A stretch of DNA of 64,000 nucleotides from Ktedonobacteria bacterium brp13 (GCA_015099395.1 AP024096.1:5745485-5809484), one strand, 5' to 3'; shown: positions 1 to 8,839, counted from the stretch's first letter. Numbers and translations: made by a program. The notes: generated by a model from the sequence alone, not told the origin.

Positions 1-1
1 G

Positions 2-100
2 GACTTTGATCGTGCTCTTGCCCTGGGTGCAGATGAAGAGACCGCTGAAAAGCGAAAAGAACTATATGATATAGTGGTACATAAATTCAAGGCATTATAA
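2..100 (+). CDS. C-terminal end of an unknown protein (cut by window edge)
   Basis: An open frame enters at the left edge and stops with TAA at 98-100. The 32 visible residues are charged and look helical (DEETAEKRKELYDIVVHKFK). They are too few to assign a family. The stop lies only a few bases from the IS6-like relic that follows on the other strand. Confidence 0.5.
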   Translation, partial: DFDRALALGADEETAEKRKELYDIVVHKFKAL

Positions 101-451
101 GAAAAGGTTGTTGGCAACGCCAACAGGTAGTGTCAGCGCTAAAAACATCTCAGCGACATCACGCAGACTCAGTTTATAGCGCAGCCTCCACACAACCACG
201 AGCAACACAACGTCAGTAGGGAATTCAAGGTAGTTGAATGGCGTGCCTGTTCGTTCGTTGAAGGTAGATCGACAGTGAGGACAGAAAAACGTTGTGTACC
301 CAAGTTTGGTTTTCTTCGCGCGCTCCTTGGTAGTAGTTGCAGCACAATGAGGGCAGTTCATCAGCCAATGCTCCCTGCCATGTAAACTTTTTGCTCTTTC
401 ATTAAATTCGTCTCCGCGCTCCGACAGTGGATCGACCATTGACCCCAACAT
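95..451 (-). pseudogene. truncated IS6-like transposase, N-terminal zinc-finger part
   Basis: Residues 26-104 of this frame carry two CPHC zinc knuckles (MNCPHC and FFCPHC) followed by NERTGTP and the W-RLRYKLSLRDVAEMFL segment typical of the N-terminal half of IS6/IS26-group transposases. The DDE catalytic core that should follow is absent; the frame ends after about 15 unrelated residues. A second, more decayed copy of the same zinc-finger segment lies at 53110-53290. Judged a dead remnant. The family call rests on the zinc finger plus the LSLRD motif. Confidence 0.7.
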
Positions 452-513
452 AGTGCGGAGCGCATTGCAGACCTTTTGGGCCGATGATCGCGCTCAACCA
501 GGGAAACACAGCA

Positions 514-3500
514 TTACGGGACTGGTTGTACTGAAGAGGGGGCCTGTAAAAGATAGGTAAATCCCCAATCGAGCAATTTCGTCGCATCGCTAAAGCGCTG
601 ATCCTGGGCCATCGTGCCCGCATGTAATACTACCCCGATCAGCTCCTGCCTATCGTGGACAGCAGAGAAAACGAGGCACGCGCCAGCTTCTTGCGTAGAG
701 CCAGTCTTTACCCCTGTCACGCCAGGATACGAGTTGAGCAGGGTATTGCTGTTCACCCAGGTATAGGGATGATTGCTCAGAGTCGGAGACACGCTGTACA
801 TACTTGATTGGACAATCTGAGCAAAAAGAGGGTTTTGTAGCGCAATCTGCGTGAGATGGACCAGATCACTTGCGCTCGTGTAATTATAGGCAAGCGTGAC
901 CGATCCCTGTCTGTTCTGATCCCCAGTACTACCCTGTACAGGCTGAATACGTTGCCCATTGGGTACGATCCTATACGTCAGCCCATCAGGATTGATATAA
1001 TGCGTGTGGGTCAGGTGCAACTTCTGGGCATACTGGTTCATCAGCGCCACAAAATTTGTCGGAGAGCCTGCGACGGCATCAGCGATGGCAATCGCGGCAT
1101 CGTCACCTGAAGGGAGCAGCAATGCGTACAGCAGATCGCGCATCGTCAGACTATCACCGGCGACCAGCTGCGCACTACTCCCTTGATTGTTGTTCACCTC
1201 ATCAACAGCATCCTGCTGAATAGTCACAACCTGGTCAAGATTCGCGTTCTGAAGCGCGACGAGCGCGGTCATAATCTTGGAAGTGCTCGCCATGGGCAAT
1301 TCTTGCTGTCCATTCTCGTTTACCAGTACATTGCCTGTCTTCCCATCAATCAGATAGGCAGCTTGCGCAGCAAGAACAGGGGGGATAGTCACGACATCGG
1401 CGAGTATGGATGCGGAAAATGTTCGCGCTGGATGAGCTGAGAAATCTAGATGGGTAGCAGAGCCACAGGAAATCATATCAGATCGAAAGAAAGGACTGGA
1501 CGTGGGCTGAGATCCACACCAGCCAAGAGCGCGCTCAATCACGCTATGCCAGATCGCCAAGGCGCCGGTCGAGCCAACCACATTGCTACTCATAGGCGCG
1601 CCATTGATATTGCCTACCCAGGAGGCAACCACGACATCAGGCGTATAGCCAATCGTCGTATTGCCATCCTCTTCAGTGCTGGTAGCACTACTCTGTGCCG
1701 CCACCTGATCGGAGCAAGTAACAATTTTCGCACAACTGGCATCCTGGTCGGCGAAGGAGAGCCGATAATCATCGCCAAAGGTGTCCCGACGATCCGGCTC
1801 ACGGATAAGTTGTGAGGTAATGATATTCGTAATCTGAGATGAAACAACCTGTGTCGCGGGCGGCTGGTTGACATTATAATGATAGATGTTTCGCCCGGCC
1901 TGATCATTGATGTCAAGGATGCCCACCGGAGCGACACGCTGGCCGTTGTTCGCCAGGACCTGGTACGCACCGGCCATCTGAAGCAGAGGCACCTTCTCGC
2001 TATCCGTCCCAACCGTATTATCGGTACTGGAAGACGTGATACCCAGGCTCTGAAGCACGTCACGCTGGCTGGTGTTTTTTTCATAGGAGGCAAGTTCACG
2101 CAGAGGTGCCATCGTTGTGCCTACGAGGCGACCGGTAGGAGAGGCCACCATATTATATTGTCCCCCAACGGCAGGATTGGTCGAAAAATAGTCGGCGCTG
2201 CCATCCATGGCCAGGATCTCGCCAGTCTTTGCATCCAGCACAACGACCGCGCCACTCTGCACGTTCAGCGTCTTGCTAAGAACCTGATTGCCACGCAACT
2301 GGAGCGGATAATACTGATAGTCAGGCTGATTGAGATGTTGATTAACAGCCCGTTCCACATATTGCTCCAAATCAAAATCGAGGGTGGTGCGGATAGTAAA
2401 ACCACCTTGCGCTAACAGATTGACACCAGTGGCATAGTCGCCATCGCCCAGTTGTAACGCAAGCTGATTCATCACCCAATCGACAAAATGGGGAGCATTT
2501 TTCGTGTGTTGGTAGGGATCAAAATCCGTCTGTGCCATCAATGTCTCCGCCTGCTTTGCCATGGCAGGCGTAATGATCTGACCATCAACGCTCATGTGTT
2601 GTGAGATCATCGCCTGAAGCACCAGCTTTTGACGTGCCAGCGCCATCTGCTTCGCCTGAACCCCAAGCGTTGGATCAATGACGCCCGGGGAATTCGGCAT
2701 GCCCGCCAGAAAGGATGCGCGCGCAAGCCCCAGCACAGGCTCACGCACTCCCTTGTTATCATATTCAAGCCGCGCAACACCAGGGCGGCATTGCCCGTCT
2801 CCGGTGCAGTCAGCTTGCAAATGAAAATAGGTCTCAACCGCCGCTTCAATGCCGACATCGATCGCTCCGAAGGAGGCGTCATTAAAGTACATGGTAAGGA
2901 TCTGGGCCTTGGTGTATTTCTGTGTAAGTCCGACGGCCAGAACCGCTTCCTCAAATTTGCGCTGTAAGGTAGGCTGGCTATTATGAGAAAGGTTCTTAAT
3001 CACCTGCTGGGTAATGGTACTGGCACCGCCATTCTGGTGGAGAGCAGCGCGTAGAATACTCCCTGTATTAATCCCCGAATTTGTCCAGAATGTTCTATCT
3101 TCAATCGCGGTCATTGCATCTTGCATAACGCTGGGAATATCCGTGGATTGCACCGAAATCCGTCTGCCACCTGCGCTTTGCTGATCGTAGAGCAGCACAT
3201 TGTTGCGATCATAGATGCGCGTATCCTGCGGGATAGCTTCATGCATATACTGATCCACCTTCGGCAACTGCTGAAGGTAGTACAGGTAAAGAAGAGAGCT
3301 AGAGAAGATCACAAACACATCAATCGCACAGTAAGCGACAAGCAGAGCCTGCTTCCACCTTCTCCCCTTGCCTTTTCTGGCTTTCTTCCCGGAGGGCTCT
3401 GGAAGGGGAGGCTGAAGGAAGGCAAGGAGTCGCGTTGGCCGCAAGACTGCATCATACACCGGTGAACTTTTTCCTTGTTTACTCATATGTCGACAGGCCG

Positions 3501-3597
3501 TCTGGTCAGCACGATGTGTATAGTGCAGCATAACTCTTTGGCTAACCAGGCGACCCGCTCCTTTCTTTTTCCAGCTCAAGTCAAGAGAAAAGGCCAT
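514..3597 (-). CDS. class A penicillin-binding protein with degenerate transpeptidase and fused D,D-carboxypeptidase (S11) domain
   Basis: The 1027-residue membrane protein has a cytoplasmic basic stretch, one membrane helix (about 83-107), and a GT51 glycosyltransferase domain with AIEDR (Glu166), ITQQ and KFEEAVLA (Glu217), which polymerises lipid II into glycan. The following transpeptidase-like region (about 395-690) keeps flanking landmarks (SGAVVVLDAKTGEILAM, IGYTPDVV, ASWVGN) but lacks all active-site motifs: SxxK is TTMA at 494-497, the SxN segment is deleted, and KTG is QSS at 635-637. Residues 735-1020 form a peptidase S11 domain with intact STSK (771-774), SGD (830-832) and KTG (964-966). 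I infer a glycan polymerase whose own cross-linking activity is lost and which trims pentapeptides instead. The start at 3597 has AGGA about 11 bases upstream; an internal Met at 3486 is possible. Confidence 0.88.
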   Translation of the reverse strand: MAFSLDLSWKKKGAGRLVSQRVMLHYTHRADQTACRHMSKQGKSSPVYDAVLRPTRLLAFLQPPLPEPSGKKARKGKGRRWKQALLVAYCAIDVFVIFSSSLLYLYYLQQLPKVDQYMHEAIPQDTRIYDRNNVLLYDQQSAGGRRISVQSTDIPSVMQDAMTAIEDRTFWTNSGINTGSILRAALHQNGGASTITQQVIKNLSHNSQPTLQRKFEEAVLAVGLTQKYTKAQILTMYFNDASFGAIDVGIEAAVETYFHLQADCTGDGQCRPGVARLEYDNKGVREPVLGLARASFLAGMPNSPGVIDPTLGVQAKQMALARQKLVLQAMISQHMSVDGQIITPAMAKQAETLMAQTDFDPYQHTKNAPHFVDWVMNQLALQLGDGDYATGVNLLAQGGFTIRTTLDFDLEQYVERAVNQHLNQPDYQYYPLQLRGNQVLSKTLNVQSGAVVVLDAKTGEILAMDGSADYFSTNPAVGGQYNMVASPTGRLVGTTMAPLRELASYEKNTSQRDVLQSLGITSSSTDNTVGTDSEKVPLLQMAGAYQVLANNGQRVAPVGILDINDQAGRNIYHYNVNQPPATQVVSSQITNIITSQLIREPDRRDTFGDDYRLSFADQDASCAKIVTCSDQVAAQSSATSTEEDGNTTIGYTPDVVVASWVGNINGAPMSSNVVGSTGALAIWHSVIERALGWCGSQPTSSPFFRSDMISCGSATHLDFSAHPARTFSASILADVVTIPPVLAAQAAYLIDGKTGNVLVNENGQQELPMASTSKIMTALVALQNANLDQVVTIQQDAVDEVNNNQGSSAQLVAGDSLTMRDLLYALLLPSGDDAAIAIADAVAGSPTNFVALMNQYAQKLHLTHTHYINPDGLTYRIVPNGQRIQPVQGSTGDQNRQGSVTLAYNYTSASDLVHLTQIALQNPLFAQIVQSSMYSVSPTLSNHPYTWVNSNTLLNSYPGVTGVKTGSTQEAGACLVFSAVHDRQELIGVVLHAGTMAQDQRFSDATKLLDWGFTYLLQAPSSVQPVP

Positions 3598-3893
3598 ATG
3601 CTCTTTTTTCCTGATGGCATACGAAGAAGTTTACAGAAAATTTGTATCAAAGTGTTATAAAATGTGTATCATAGTTTTCATACATTCCTATCTATATACA
3701 CAATCGCCTTTTCAGGCTGTTCTTTATGTTTTCTGACCATATATAGAGAGAAGGTACTATTGTAAGCTTGTCATGAGAAAAATGGAATTGAAGCTGGGTG
3801 CATGTGGAGGGCATATCCTTTTGACGCCATCTTATCAAGCGTAAAATGGGATTTTCGCGGACAAACTTTGCCTACAGCACCGGACAATCATTG
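3598..3893. other. AT-rich intergenic stretch, no gene seen
   Basis: About 300 bases between the PBP gene and the ISL3-type element. It must carry the PBP promoter on the minus strand, but no convincing -35/-10 pair was found. No frame in it resembles a protein family. Confidence 0.4.
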
Positions 3894-5726
3894 GGCTCTC
3901 CCGCTCATTAAGTGTGCTTGCTTGCTTCGACAGAAGCAGTGTTTTTCTGATACACTTTCATCGATGAGTTGGTATGCACTGTTTCTCTGGAAGGAGAATC
4001 TCATCGATGAGTTGCGTAGATATGAGGATACTCGCCTCCTGTTTTGGCCTGCCTGAGAACATCGTTGTTACATCTGTTTATCCTACAACGTTTATGATGA
4101 GCATTTCTATCGCATGCTGTGATCCCGTTACGCTCTGTCCGCTTTGTCAACAACCCTCAGAGCGTGTTCATAGTAAGTATCAGCGCACGGTTGCTGATGT
4201 TCCTTGCGGCGGGCGGCGAGTGCTTTTGCTGCTCACGGTGCGAAAGTTCATCTGCCATACCTACGATTGTCCACGCTCGATTTTCACTGAGCGTCTTGCT
4301 GATCTCGTCCAGTCGTATGCACGCATGACGAATCGCCTGCGAGAGTGGATAGAAGTCATTGGTCGTGCGGCGGGTGGTGAGATGGGAGTGCGGTTGGCCG
4401 AGCGCCTCGGCATTTGCACCTCCCCGACAACCATTTTGCGTCGGGTGATGGCGTTGCCCACTCCACCAGCCGGAGCGGTTTTTGTGCTTGGCATTGATGA
4501 CTGGAGCTTTCGCCGAGGCCGTAAATTCGGCACGATCCTGGTTGATTTAACCACCCACACCGTCATCGATCTGCTCCCAGACCGCACCGCTGAGACATCT
4601 GCGGCCTGGATGCTGGCGCACCCAGAAATTGAGGTCGTCAGTCGAGACCGGGGAGAAGAGTATGCCTCTGCCGCGCGCATCGGTGCCCCTCAAGCCATCC
4701 AGTGCGCCGACCGCTTCCACCTGGCGCAGAACTTGACCGAGATTGTGGAAGAGATTCTCGCGCGCTGTCGGGCTGAGATTCGCAAAGCATCAAAAGAGAC
4801 TAACTCCTCCTCCGAGCAACAAGCAGGAGGAAACAAAGAACCCACCGCGTCTTTTGACACACAGCCTCCTGCTCTAGACCCGCTTGCGGGCAGTGCTCAC
4901 CAGGCTCACCATGCGGAGCGATCGGATCGTTATCAACAACTGCTCGAACTGCGAAACGAGGGCCACACCAGCAAAGAGATTGCACGTCGTCTCGGCATGG
5001 CCGAACGAACCATTCGTCGTTGGATCACGCGAGGGATTCCCTACGAAAAAGCCGAACTTCGTTGCAAACGGCGCAAGAGGTTTGATCCTTATCTGCCTTA
5101 CATCACGGAGCGGTGGAACCAGGGGGAACAAAATGGCCAGCGCCTCTTTCGGGAACTGCAAGCGCAGGGATACAAAGGCGGCGCCGGTACACTGTATCGT
5201 TTCTTGAGGTCGCTGCGAGGCTACTCAGCTTCTCCTCAAAGCCGAGCTGAACGAGCACAAGCAGTTCCAGAGGTCCCTCTCCAACAGTTTTCCGCACAAA
5301 AAGCGGTCTGGTGGTTTGTCCGTGATCTTTCCGATCTCAATGAAACCGAACGAGAAGAACTCGCCGCCATTCGTCAGGCGAGCTCGACTGCCGATATCGT
5401 GTATGGGCTGGTCCAGGATTTTATGGGCATGATTCGTCGTCGCGAAGGCGAACAACTGGACGCCTGGTTGGAGCATGTGCGAAGCAGTCAGATTCCTGAA
5501 CTTCAGAAATTGGTCCGCAGTATCAAAAAAGACAAGGCAGCCGTACTGGCAGGTCTCACGTTATCTCATAACAATGGCCAGGTGGAGGGCCAGAATACCA
5601 AGCTCAAGCTGATCAAACGGATGATGTATGGAAGGGCAGGCTTTCCTTTGCTCCGGCAGCGTGTGCTTCATGCTCTGTAAGGCAGGTAAAATGAGGAAAG
5701 AGCGCGCCAAAGAGTTTTATTCCTTC
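3894..5726 (+). mobile_element. ISL3-family insertion sequence, apparently full length
   Basis: The left end was placed by comparison with a deletion derivative at 45750-46006: both start with GGCTCTCCCGCTCATTAAG and both finish with the same approximately 80 bases ending in GAGTTTTATTCCTT. The hexamer TCATTG occurs at 3888-3893 and again at 5727-5732, a possible target duplication, although ISL3 elements usually make 8 bp. The two ends share only a weak inverted similarity (GCTCT..TCATT), so the exact right boundary is uncertain by some 20 bases. Confidence 0.65.
4007..5680 (+). CDS. ISL3-family transposase
   Basis: The 557-residue DDE transposase begins with an LPENIVVTSVYPT segment and a zinc-finger (CPLCQQPSERVH, then CHTYDCPRSIFTERL), followed by the catalytic core: GIDDWSFRRGR (first Asp), VVSRDRGEEYA (second Asp), and LSHNNGQVEGQNTKLKLIKR (Glu). 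A helix-turn-helix insertion (RLGMAERTIRRWITRGIPY) sits between the second and third motifs, as in the longer members of this family. The start at 4007 is preceded by AAGGAG about 12 bases upstream and keeps all of the family-like N-terminus. No frameshift or stop is seen, so the gene may be functional and could act on the short derivative at 45750. Confidence 0.88.
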   Translation: MSCVDMRILASCFGLPENIVVTSVYPTTFMMSISIACCDPVTLCPLCQQPSERVHSKYQRTVADVPCGGRRVLLLLTVRKFICHTYDCPRSIFTERLADLVQSYARMTNRLREWIEVIGRAAGGEMGVRLAERLGICTSPTTILRRVMALPTPPAGAVFVLGIDDWSFRRGRKFGTILVDLTTHTVIDLLPDRTAETSAAWMLAHPEIEVVSRDRGEEYASAARIGAPQAIQCADRFHLAQNLTEIVEEILARCRAEIRKASKETNSSSEQQAGGNKEPTASFDTQPPALDPLAGSAHQAHHAERSDRYQQLLELRNEGHTSKEIARRLGMAERTIRRWITRGIPYEKAELRCKRRKRFDPYLPYITERWNQGEQNGQRLFRELQAQGYKGGAGTLYRFLRSLRGYSASPQSRAERAQAVPEVPLQQFSAQKAVWWFVRDLSDLNETEREELAAIRQASSTADIVYGLVQDFMGMIRRREGEQLDAWLEHVRSSQIPELQKLVRSIKKDKAAVLAGLTLSHNNGQVEGQNTKLKLIKRMMYGRAGFPLLRQRVLHAL

Positions 5727-5745
5727 TCATTGCATATCTTCACCG

Positions 5746-5922
5746 AGTGTAAATCCCAACATTATTCGACTCTTACGCAACTTCGCTGATAAAAAGCTCA
5801 AGCAGAGAAACGCGGGGAGTGAAGATCGGCTCACCAAGCGACTGAGTCGTTTTCCCCATATCTCATCCGTTCTCAGAATCAGCGAAGTTGCGTAAGAGTC
5901 GAATAATGTTGGGATTTACACT
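5746..5922. repeat. 177-bp miniature element with 44-bp perfect terminal inverted repeats
   Basis: Bases 5746-5789 are exactly reverse-complementary to 5879-5922. The termini carry TGTAAATCCCAACATTATTC. The unique middle (5790-5878) has no coding potential, but its right part (AAGCGACTGAGTCGTTTTCC and following bases) recurs in the element at 48960-49366. Other single ends of the family are at 7174 and 48169. It is a MITE-like non-autonomous element. Confidence 0.85.
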
Positions 5923-6059
5923 GACAGAACCCGCTGCTTGCCTGCATCTTATCCCCACCACGCCGATAACGATGAGATGGCTTGCAACGGGTCACAAGTC
6001 ATACGCACAAACGCATCTCTATTCTATATGCCTGGATGACCACCCAGCAGTAGAGATTT

Positions 6060-6737
6060 CTATACCATGCTCTTTTTCACAAAAGGCATCATCCCAACGA
6101 TACTTCCGAGCGTTCCAAACAGGATGCTTGCCGCTACTAAAAGGAGAAGGAATATCTCTATTCCATACGAAGTATGACTAAAGCGCAGGAGCAAGAATTG
6201 TACGGTGCCATGGAATTCCGCCGTTCCAGGGAACTGAGTTAGCAGGAAACTGCTCGCTATGAAAACCAGTCCACTCATCAATGTCGTCAGCAATATAGCT
6301 TGAATTCCTTCTCTCAGGGATTTTCTTTGCCTGGCACCCAGGAAGCTTGCCAGACCACAGAAAAAACAGGTGATAAGTATTGCTATAAAAGGACTTTCCC
6401 AGAAGGAGATATTCCAGGAGGGGCTCTGAACAATCGTCCATGCACAGATACTGTTGATAATCAGCCAGACGCCGCTGAGGATAGGACCACAATACCAGCC
6501 AGGAGAGATCGAGGTCGTTTTCATATTTGAGACTCCTTTCACTGCAGCGATATATTCAAGCACAAAAATTAAAGGAAACTCTTTCAGAGCTGTTAACCAG
6601 ACTTTTTTTGCAGGCTGCTCCTCCAGCATGTCACGAAAGGCAAAAAGCATATCCTCACCATACTCCTTGCGATATCCTCGTGGGAGAAGACTGATGAGCA
6701 GAGCGTAAAGGTGTTCTGAGCGAGATTGCATTTTCAT
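6060..6737 (-). CDS. membrane protein co-expressed with a PadR regulator
   Basis: The 225-residue protein starts with a soluble segment (LLPRGYRKEYGEDMLFAFRDMLEE) resembling the N-terminal prefix found in permeases and sensor proteins encoded beside PadR regulators. About five hydrophobic helices follow. Its ATG (6735-6737) overlaps the stop of the padR-like gene by four bases (ATGA), so the two are translationally coupled. PadR/membrane-protein pairs of this type usually control lipid-stress or drug-efflux functions, but no transporter catalytic domain is present, so the molecular role is unknown. Confidence 0.75.
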   Translation of the reverse strand: MKMQSRSEHLYALLISLLPRGYRKEYGEDMLFAFRDMLEEQPAKKVWLTALKEFPLIFVLEYIAAVKGVSNMKTTSISPGWYCGPILSGVWLIINSICAWTIVQSPSWNISFWESPFIAILITCFFCGLASFLGARQRKSLREGIQAILLTTLMSGLVFIASSFLLTQFPGTAEFHGTVQFLLLRFSHTSYGIEIFLLLLVAASILFGTLGSIVGMMPFVKKSMV

Positions 6738-7087
6738 AGCTCTGGCACCAGCCCCTCAAGATTCGAGGCTCTGGCCATAGCCAGTACTTCCTGGTAGCGC
6801 TGGAGTTCTGCTCCCAGTCGCTTTTTTCCCAATGGGGTCAGATGGTAGTATTTCCGGCGTTCATCCTCTTTATCAACCAGTTCTCGTTCACCTGCCAGCT
6901 CAACCCAACCATCCTTGAGTAAACGTTTTAAGGCTGAATAAAGGGTTCCCGGACCAATCTGAATATTCCCCTGAGACGTTTCCGCGACGTGCTTCATGAT
7001 TTCATAGCCATGCCGCTCTTTACCAGCCAGAGCAAGCAAGATAGCAAGAACATGAGGAGAAAGAGCATCAATGGTTTTCGTATTCAT
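6734..7087 (-). CDS. PadR-family transcriptional regulator
   Basis: The 117-residue protein has the PadR winged-helix core: ILLALAGKERHGYEIMKHV, then GPGTLYSALKRLLKDGWVEL and RRKYYHLTPLGKKRL. It lacks the longer C-terminal helices of subfamily 1 and fits the short subfamily-2 type. It is the first gene of a two-gene operon and probably represses its own promoter, which contains an inverted repeat across the -35/-10 region. The inducing ligand is unknown. Confidence 0.92.
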   Translation of the reverse strand: MNTKTIDALSPHVLAILLALAGKERHGYEIMKHVAETSQGNIQIGPGTLYSALKRLLKDGWVELAGERELVDKEDERRKYYHLTPLGKKRLGAELQRYQEVLAMARASNLEGLVPEL

Positions 7088-7094
7088 GCTTCTA

Positions 7095-7130
7095 ACTATA
7101 TCACATCAAACTATATTGTCAAGTGATATA
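7095..7130 (-). promoter_or_regulatory. promoter and probable PadR operator
   Basis: On the minus strand TTGACA (complement of 7117-7122) and TATAGT (complement of 7095-7100) are spaced by 16 bases, close to the padR-like start. An 8-bp inverted repeat, TATATCAC (7097-7104) and GTGATATA (7123-7130), brackets the -35 box and overlaps the -10 box, as expected for autorepression. Confidence 0.6.
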
Positions 7131-7173
7131 TTCAACAAATTTCTTGTTTTTGAGTTCGGTTCCCAGGATAGGG

Positions 7174-7193
7174 TATAAATCCCAACATTATTC
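7174..7193 (+). repeat. solitary end of the TGTAAATCCC element family
   Basis: TATAAATCCCAACATTATTC differs by one base from the ends of the 5746-5922 element. No partner end is found within the next kilobase, so this is a remnant. The bases from 7194 to 7475 hold no gene; a hairpin AACAGCC-TTTTT-GCTGTT lies near 7378-7395. Confidence 0.6.
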
Positions 7194-7475
7194 GGCTCTG
7201 TTAACGGACGTTTATTTTTACCGTCTGTGGCGCATTATTGACTCAGGAATAATAGGCCTCTCAATGGCGAGATGGAGTATACCATGCAGTGTTCTGATAT
7301 CAAGGTCGCTCCGCTTCTGCCTTGACATCAGAGCACTTGCACGGTTTGAAATTATTGCGCCATTGTGAAAGCAAAAAAACAGCCTTTTTGCTGTTGAGTA
7401 ATTGACCGTAGCGGCAAAAACAATTACCCGTCAACAGAAGAACCCGCTTGAGAAGAGTGTGGATTCTCACAATAA

Positions 7476-7601
7476 AAGGCTCATGTCCACTTTTGGGGAT
7501 AGATGAGCTTATCGGTGTGATCTACTTCAAACTTCGTGCGTGTTAACCAGATCGAAATAACTCATCAATTTACCTTTTCACCAAAAGTGGACATGAGCCT
7601 T
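7476..7601. repeat. 126-bp miniature element with 21-bp perfect inverted repeats
   Basis: The left arm 7476-7496 (starting AAGGCTCATGTCCACTTT) is the exact reverse complement of 7581-7601. Weaker complementarity continues outward for about ten bases on each side. The 84-base centre has no coding capacity. It is a different sequence family from the 5746 element. Confidence 0.75.
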
Positions 7602-7655
7602 CTTATGCGAGAAAATCTTGCTAATTGCTTTAGAGTTGAGTATACTCTGAGGTAA

Positions 7656-8078
7656 GCCCGCGCCCGCTATCAAAGCAGCATCACACGTGCAGGAAAAACC
7701 ACTCTGACCATTGATGATCTCAAAAAGCATGCGCTCAAACCTGATCAGCGCTTTCGCCTTGAGACAGAAGCTCGCACCGGAGAATTCAAAATTGAGCAAG
7801 CCAAAGCAAAAAGTGAGCAGGAGTGGCAAGAGTTAGTTGAGAAGCCGCAAGCTTTACCAAACGGTTCATCCAACCACCTGCGAGAGACAAGTAGAAACCT
7901 CGCCACGACCCTGACCCTGGTAACAAATATGTGCAGTACCTCTTGCAACAAAACCTTGCTCAGTGAGAAAATCAAGATGCAAGATAGAAACATGAGAACA
8001 TTTGAGTTACATCTCTTGTCGTGCGTCCTTGCTTGTCGTTGCAAGAGGTACTACACGAGAAAGAAGAGATACCGATGA
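7656..8078 (+). pseudogene. unassigned open frame without a start codon
   Basis: The frame is open from just after a TAA at 7653-7655 to a TGA at 8076-8078, overlapping the next gene by ATGA. It encodes a charged, helical stretch (LTIDDLKKHALKPDQRFRLE, then EFKIEQAKAKSEQEWQELVE). No ATG precedes the conserved-looking part, and its end is formed by an inserted inverted-repeat element (7935-8052). I do not recognise the family. It is probably the remnant of a small protein gene. Confidence 0.3.
7935..8052. repeat. 118-bp inverted-repeat element upstream of the nucleotidyltransferase gene
   Basis: AGTACCTCTTGCAAC at 7935-7949 is the exact reverse complement of 8038-8052. The right arm ends 22 bases before the ATG at 8075, so the element now supplies the 5' region of that gene. 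Confidence 0.6.
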
Positions 8079-8839
8079 TTGTCTTACGAAACAGTACAGG
8101 AAATCAACACGTTGATAGCATTCTTCGCGGGCTCATTCGTCTGTATGAAATGGTGTTTCCAGAACGCATTCGTGGATACTACCTCCTTGGAAGCTACATG
8201 GATGCTAGCGCTGGAGCCATGAGCGATATTGATCTGTACATTGTCTTCAAACAGGGCTTTCTGAACCTGGATGAAGAGAAGAAAGCGGATGATCTTCGAG
8301 AGGCCAGTGCGCTTCTGAGTCCAATCAGATTAGACATTCTTCTCCTGAGTGAGGAGCAATTGCAACCTGAAGATGTTCGCATTAAAGTAGCAAGCCGTCT
8401 CATGTATGGTGAGGACATTCGAGACAAGCTACCACTGCCAACACAGGAGGCATACCATCGCTACATTACCCAATGGCCTCTCACCTTCTTTCGGCGTATT
8501 CATCAAAGAGAAGTTCTTCACTTCCCCTTACACTATCCTCAGCCTGATGGACCATTCTATGGCTATACTACCATTACCATTCCTCCGTGGTATCCCCCAT
8601 TCATCTAACAAGGAACGAAAGAATTCGTGGCAGCGGCCTGCTGGACGGCAACAGCTCTCGTTGCTTTACAAGCGGGACACTATGTTGGGAAGAAAGCTGA
8701 TGCCATCAACGTGTATGCAGAGTTGATCGCAGATGAGTGGACAACATTTCTCCAAGACGTCTACATCCCACGAGATGAGCAACGAGATACAGCAAGCAGA
8801 CAAAAAAGAAACGAGAACCGCTCAAGGAAAAAGAGGTAA
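8075..8839 (+). pseudogene. nucleotidyltransferase-domain protein interrupted by an in-frame stop
   Basis: The start at 8075 follows an AGAAG ribosome-binding site. The N-terminal part holds a nucleotidyltransferase core, GSYMDASAGAMSDIDLYIVF, which is the G-S-x9-SDID motif of antibiotic adenylyltransferases and MNT-type enzymes. A TAA at 8606-8608 ends the first frame after 178 codons, but the same frame continues to 8839 with a helical segment (FVAAACWTATALVALQAG, then KKADAINVYAELIADEW) of the kind that forms the C-terminal domain in AadA-like enzymes. A single base change would restore one 254-residue protein. I read it as a recent nonsense mutation; a genuinely short protein is less likely. 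Confidence 0.65.

Noticed and set aside
5888..6181. Plus-strand frame of 97 codons
   Set aside because: Starts inside the right arm of the 44-bp inverted repeat and runs antisense into the membrane-protein gene.
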